From Triops longicaudatus (lineage: Eukaryota; Arthropoda; Branchiopoda; Notostraca; Triopsidae), in the NCBI GenBank assembly GCA_022885665.1, contig JAGQDJ010000124.1:124001-188000 (forward strand): a stretch of DNA of 64,000 nucleotides. The letters are read 5' to 3'. The notes under the pieces are model-generated. The model had not been told where the DNA came from. It did not search any database and worked only from the letters and a program-made list of their open reading frames with translations. The position numbers were made by a program, and so were the translations under genes. Shown here in pieces: positions 58,801-64,000 of the stretch; the stretch's first letter is position 1; every line of letters begins with the position of its first letter.

Positions 58801-61800
58801 TCAGTTTCAGAAACCTCGCCAGCACTTTATACGGGCTAAATAATCTAGCAGCATTGACTCCGCGGCAAAGCAAGAAAGAGAGAAGGGGGATACCAACTCC
58901 ACCCGGAAGATTATTAACCATCTGCGACTGCGACAGAAGCGTAAGCAAGCGTTAAATGTATGCTTTACGTCAGTTATGACTTTAAACGCGTAGAAGTAAG
59001 GGAACGGGGTGGGGTGGAATGGAGGGGTGCTGTTGAATTTTAAGAGAAGAATTCGAAAATCTAAAGGATAACACGAAAGTCGCATTATCATTGTGCTGCT
59101 CAAGTGAGAGTGAAATGACACGGGGTGTAGGGGGTTGCACATATGTATAATCGGGACTTGGGTTAATCCCTCGAGACAAGTCTTCACAGCAATCAGAAAG
59201 AAAACTTTAAAAAAGTAGCAGAGCACTGTGAGTGAAAGCTTTAAGAATTGTATGCATATCAAAATGTCACTTTTGTGACTTGAGGCAAAATGTCACTTGA
59301 GGCATAGAGCTACGTTAAAAACGTGTGAAGTTGGGGGTGGGGATAAAGCCAGTCGGCAGAAGTAGACCTTCGTTTTATCGGGTTCCTTTTACTGAAACTA
59401 ACTTATGACGCATTAAGTCAGCAGTGCATATCACAGAAATAAGCTTTGAGGAACATAACTATTAAAAAGAAAAAGTTCCGGTGTTTATCAAGAATAGGTT
59501 GTTTACATTACTTAGAAGATTTCAGATAAATTCATCGAAAAATACACATAGAATATTATGACGACAACAGATAGAAGATAATTTTCTAGTTAGAAATACT
59601 ACATGTTTCAAAGGCCTTGGAGATTTTGTTTTAGTAGAGCATTGATGAACTAATAATAAATTGATATTCGGTTAAAAGAGAGTTTCGATTGAGTCATTCT
59701 TAAGGAGGGTCGGCAGTATACACAACTCGATGTTATTTTGCGTTTCAAGGGAATTAGCTGAAAACACTTCACTGAAATGAATTAGCTAATCGATGCTCTA
59801 TTACTTGCTTTGAAATAACTGAAACTCTACTGTACAATTCCTTATCCCGTATTGTAGCTTACTGTGCTCTACGAAGACGTTTCTTAAGCCGTACTGTACA
59901 ACAGCTTACTAAATTGGTCCAGTTTTTGAAATTAAATGTTACAATATATACTCGACGGATATAAGTCATACGAAAAATTTTACGTTCAGAACCACCTGAT
60001 GAAAAATTGTGGCGTGTTTTCATTTCCGAACTTTCCGTACGAGCTCGTATGAATGATCCTTTAAATCTGTAAATAGGAAACTTATGTGATTATGAAGATA
60101 ACGAAAGGCTTCCTATGCGTCCTATAACAGCTTGTCAGTAAAAAATGACTCATAATTTACTCATTTGAAGCATGTAGTTTGAAATATCAAGAGATTTCCA
60201 CAAAACTCGATGAGCCACGGAGAGCAAATTCTGTGTCTACAATAATTCGTCTGTCTGGGTGACAGTAACAGCAGTGACGAAGAAAATGTGGTCCCCTTCA
60301 ACTGTACTTACTGGATTATGAAGAAACAACAACGTAAACTGAACAATACAGAAAGGCCCAGACATTTGTTTTCATTTTGAGCGTGTGGTGTAGCAAAGTA
60401 TAAGACAACAGGTCACATTGGCCTGACCAAATGCTGATCTTATCGGTTCTTGTTCCAATACACGTATAAAGACATCCCTAATTATCTAATTATGCCGAAC
60501 ATCATTGGTATGCAAATTTTCCGTTATTGCCTATCAGGCCTTCAACGGAAACCCCAAATTTTCTCATCCAGGTATTCGTGTTGCAATATTACAGACACGC
60601 GTTACCAAGTAGTTTTATAAGCGGATATGACGGCATCTTAAACAATCAATTTGCTTTATTTTAACAACTAACAAGAAAAAAGAAACGTAGTTCGAAACAC
60701 GTACAGCCATGAAATATTACATGCTACGCATACAAAGTAAGAGATATAAAGTAATTTCCATATTTCAAAAAACTAATGCGTACAGTGCCACGAGCGAAAC
60801 AAAGAAAGCAATTTCAGTTTTTATCTACGAAGCCAACTTAACAATAGGCCTCAGACTTACATTACCCGAATTGCAGGCGCAGATCCAACGTGTATCACGG
60901 ATCATTTCGACGTTCTCTTTCTTTTTGTACTTCAACTAAGACATCATGCATACAGCCAATCTACGATGGAAATAAGCTAAATTTCTTAGTCAGAATCTTT
61001 CCCTATTAAGGCAAGCAAGGAGAAAGGAAGCCAATCAAAGCTAGATTTTCCTAATGGACTCAGGATTTCCAAGATTTTGATCCTAGTCACTTTTTTCGTC
61101 CTCTCGTAAGATTCTTGACAAGAAAAAAAAAAAAGAACTATTGGGGACTGTCTCGCTTATATATGCCATTACTCAGTTTGACAGATGTTGAAAAAGAAAA
61201 AAAGGGAAAAGCTTCGACTCAAGGTTGAAATGAGTCTCATACGACGCCTCGATTAGCATATATTATTGTCGTTGGCTGTGCGAAGGAGCACAACCAAAAT
61301 GAGGGAGGCATATACATACTAGTCCTATAGTTCTCCAGGGGGGTGGAAAAGGGGTGAAGGATTAAGAGAGCAAGAGAGAAAGAGACAGTGAAACTCTTGG
61401 CTGGCTGAGAAGCTTAAATTGTGAGCCGAAGCATGAACAAAAGCTTATAGCGCCAAAACAAGGAGCTAGCTCGCGAATTCGGAATTATAGCCTCCTGGCA
61501 TCTCTCCGTTGTCTCCCTTGGTAGCTCGTTTAACTTTGTATATGCATGGATATGTTCCCGGGCACTGTGTGTACAGTTACGCCTTCAAGAAAATTATCCT
61601 TAGCTCTTGAATATTGTGCATTTTCTGCCTCGTGTGACATCATGACAGCGTTTCACGTCCCATGAGCTTAGCCAGGCTTAAATGTGTAAAAAGTTTTAAA
61701 CTCCTGGGCTTGGGTGTCATGAATTAATGGGGTCGTCCAGCTCCAGTCTACCTTTACCCCACACCCTCCATGTTTCGGCTACTCTATTGTCCTCTGAATA

Positions 61801-64000
61801 TATACTCCCTAGCCCCAATGGACTTTGGAGGGCAGAGACACGTCCTGTGTACCTTGCTATACGGCACAGTACTGATCCGAGTACAGCGGCTGGCCGTACA
61901 ACTTAACATTCACGTCTGGTTGCAGCAGCAGCAACGTTACTCGGCATCCATTTTCCACCGTGAATTTCAAAGCAGTTCCTAAACTTTCCTCATCTTACAC
62001 TCACACAAAATTGGTTGTCTTTCCCACCCGATCCAAGATCACGCCACCCACACCCCAAAATATAAACCACCAAGCCTTTCTTCTCCTTGGGAATGAAACA
62101 AACGCTTTGCGCCAAGTTTCTACACCAATAGCAGGAACTGAGAGCAGCAGAAGTAAGATGGCAACATAGACACAGCAAACGGTTGGGAGAACGAGCAAGA
62201 ATCTTCCATGTAAATCCTTAAAACGACTCTTGAACTTTTCTGACAATCTGCGTCTCGGGAGACTTGTCTTCTTCCCTTTTTCTGCTGTGCGAACCTACGT
62301 CGTCCCTGTATCTCTCCCGGGTGAAACTGGGGCGTCCTTGTTTCGCCCTCCTGAAAGTTGCTTTACCATACAAATAGATGCCAAAAGTCTCAAGAAGCAC
62401 TAGCGTTTTCTATGGGAACAAGAAAAATAATGTTATTTTTTTTTCATGCTGAAATACAAGAGCTTGCCGATTATGAAAAACAAGCACCAAAATACACTGC
62501 GACATTCTTGGAAACTGCCTGTAACTACAATTAAACCCAAAGCTGCTTTTATTGAGTTGCGATAATCAACGAAAAGCAAAACAACTAGTCCATATGGTAC
62601 ATTTAGTAATCAACGTAAATGCGAAAATGTTCAGTACCCGTGCGGATTTTTGAATAGTGTGTTGGCTCAGAAATGGTCAAGTTCAAGTGTGAAATAATTC
62701 TCAGGTGTGCCCACTGCGAGTTCTTAACTTCCTCCTTCTCTTCCTACGTCAAGTTTCTTTCTATGACCAGTACTTTGGGAAACTAAGCCGGGAAAACAGT
62801 GTCTTTTTCTTTTTCTAGGATGGATGTTAGCTGCAGGTTGTCCTATACTTCCGCTATGGGCTGAATGCATATCTGTGTCACTTTATGGATAAACCAGGTA
62901 CACAATGCTAAAACAATGCGTTTTTGATACTAAGCTCAATTTCCTGTCCTTTTCTGAGTAACAGTTTGACGTGCGTCCCAAGCGCGTCATGACACCGAGC
63001 AACAATGTTTCCTACAGAAACATCCTATCATCTCTTTATGAACTCACCCTTAGTCTCTCCTTTATGGATGAGCTATTTTTTCCTAATTCTCGGCTCACGG
63101 TTGATCCTTTTATGATATCCCGCACTTGATTTTGCTGCCTCATCGTAATATCCGGTGTTAAAAAACTGCCAGAAGACCAAAGAGAAAAGGTATACCAGCA
63201 GTACGTTAGGTTGGGTATTCTTCTACAAGTTTGTGTCACGCTGTTATTGCCCAGCTACCGGTATTGGGGCATTTATGAATTCACAAAAGCAGTTCATTAG
63301 AAAACTCGAGGAATCCAAAGCAGAAGGCGGCTTGTGTTTTTACAATTGCTACAACCTTTTCCTGGTATTTCTTCTTTGTCTCCCTTGTGAAGGCTGAATA
63401 GGAATCGAAAAACTGGGGGCAATTCACGGTAATTTATTGCTATATACTTGAATGATTTGTAGTCATTAAATAAGCCAAGGTAAGCTCTTATACTACGAGG
63501 GAGGTTAAATAGTTTTCTTCCCTGGCTGAGTCTCTTTCTCTCGTCTCTCTCTCGTTCGGTCTGGGTTTCTGTTTCTCTCTATGTATCTCCGATCACGTTC
63601 GACGTAATTCGGTATCTTTAATTGGGGAAGCGGAGGCACAATGGAGCACGTCATGACTGCAGCGCGGGGCTAATCGTCGAATTGTTCCATGAGGATCGCG
63701 GGGTGCCCCTACCGTTCAGTATTTAGCTTAGCACAGCAACTTTCGACGATGAATTCAATCAACTTCTCTTTCCCCAATGCGCTCCACGAACCTTATATAC
63801 CTTGATATCTCTTTTCTCAGAGACATTTAGCAAAGGGGACAATCAGCGATTTTTCTTTTTTCCATTCCCTTACCATTCCTAGCATTTTTTCCCAACTCGC
63901 TCGGATCTTTATACCTTCCTAACGTCACAAAGCATTTTTGTGGAGGACTAACAACCTCACCCAGAATGCCAATGCTGACGCATAGGAACGAAAAAAGTTG
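58801..64000. other. Non-coding to window end, no supported gene
   Basis: No convincing exon on either strand. A 151-codon minus frame (58807-59262) is composition-driven. Simple tracts include a GT/CT-rich segment near 63525-63580. A direct repeat of AAATGTCACTT...GTGACTTGAGGC lies at about 59262-59305. A gene could begin beyond 64000. Confidence 0.45.

Noticed and set aside
58807..59262. 151-codon minus frame
   Set aside because: Composition-driven hydrophobic/Ser/Pro translation of purine-rich plus-strand DNA; no homology or splice support.
1..64000. CRISPR arrays, bacterial operons, ribosomal RNA
   Set aside because: Introns, polyadenylation signals and animal orthologues show nuclear animal DNA. 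No regularly spaced direct repeats or rRNA signatures were seen.

Overview
This is eukaryotic nuclear DNA from an invertebrate animal, most probably an arthropod. The evidence is spliced genes with GT/AG introns (many only 50-80 bases), animal-type orthologues (class C GPCR, EF-hand rhomboid protease, ULK/ATG1 kinase, COQ9, glomulin, DENR) and several hAT DNA transposons with 8-bp target-site duplications. A crustacean or chelicerate would fit the compact introns, but the species cannot be named from the sequence. Base composition is AT-rich outside exons. Exon models here were assembled by eye from open frames, splice consensus and phase agreement. Layout: 1-12.3 kb is gene-poor and transposon-rich. 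It holds a short GPRC5-like class C GPCR on the minus strand (3614-4786), a perfect 208-bp hAT MITE, an 870-bp hAT element, a decayed BED-finger transposase and two copies of a ~690-bp dispersed repeat. 12.4-35.0 kb is a dense housekeeping block: NSRP1 (+), an ankyrin/SOCS-box protein (-), an EF-hand rhomboid protease (+), the autophagy kinase ULK/ATG1 in 16 exons (+), DENR (-), an STMP1-like mitochondrial micropeptide (+), and COQ9 with glomulin (-). 35.0-64 kb contains no convincing protein-coding exon. It is a long non-coding stretch with a few inverted repeats, one palindromic MITE, simple repeats and GC-richer islands that could be regulatory. The most striking arrangement is COQ9/GLMN. 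The COQ9 first exon, which encodes a mitochondrial targeting peptide, lies upstream of the intronless glomulin gene and its remaining exons lie downstream. Glomulin (with its own AATAAA signals) therefore sits wholly inside COQ9 intron 1 on the same strand. COQ9 also faces the STMP1-like gene tail to tail with only 124 bases between stop codons, so two mitochondrial proteins and a cullin-RING regulator share about 5 kb. The genes otherwise work in unrelated processes (splicing regulation, ubiquitin ligase adaptor, intramembrane proteolysis, autophagy initiation, translation re-initiation, ubiquinone synthesis).
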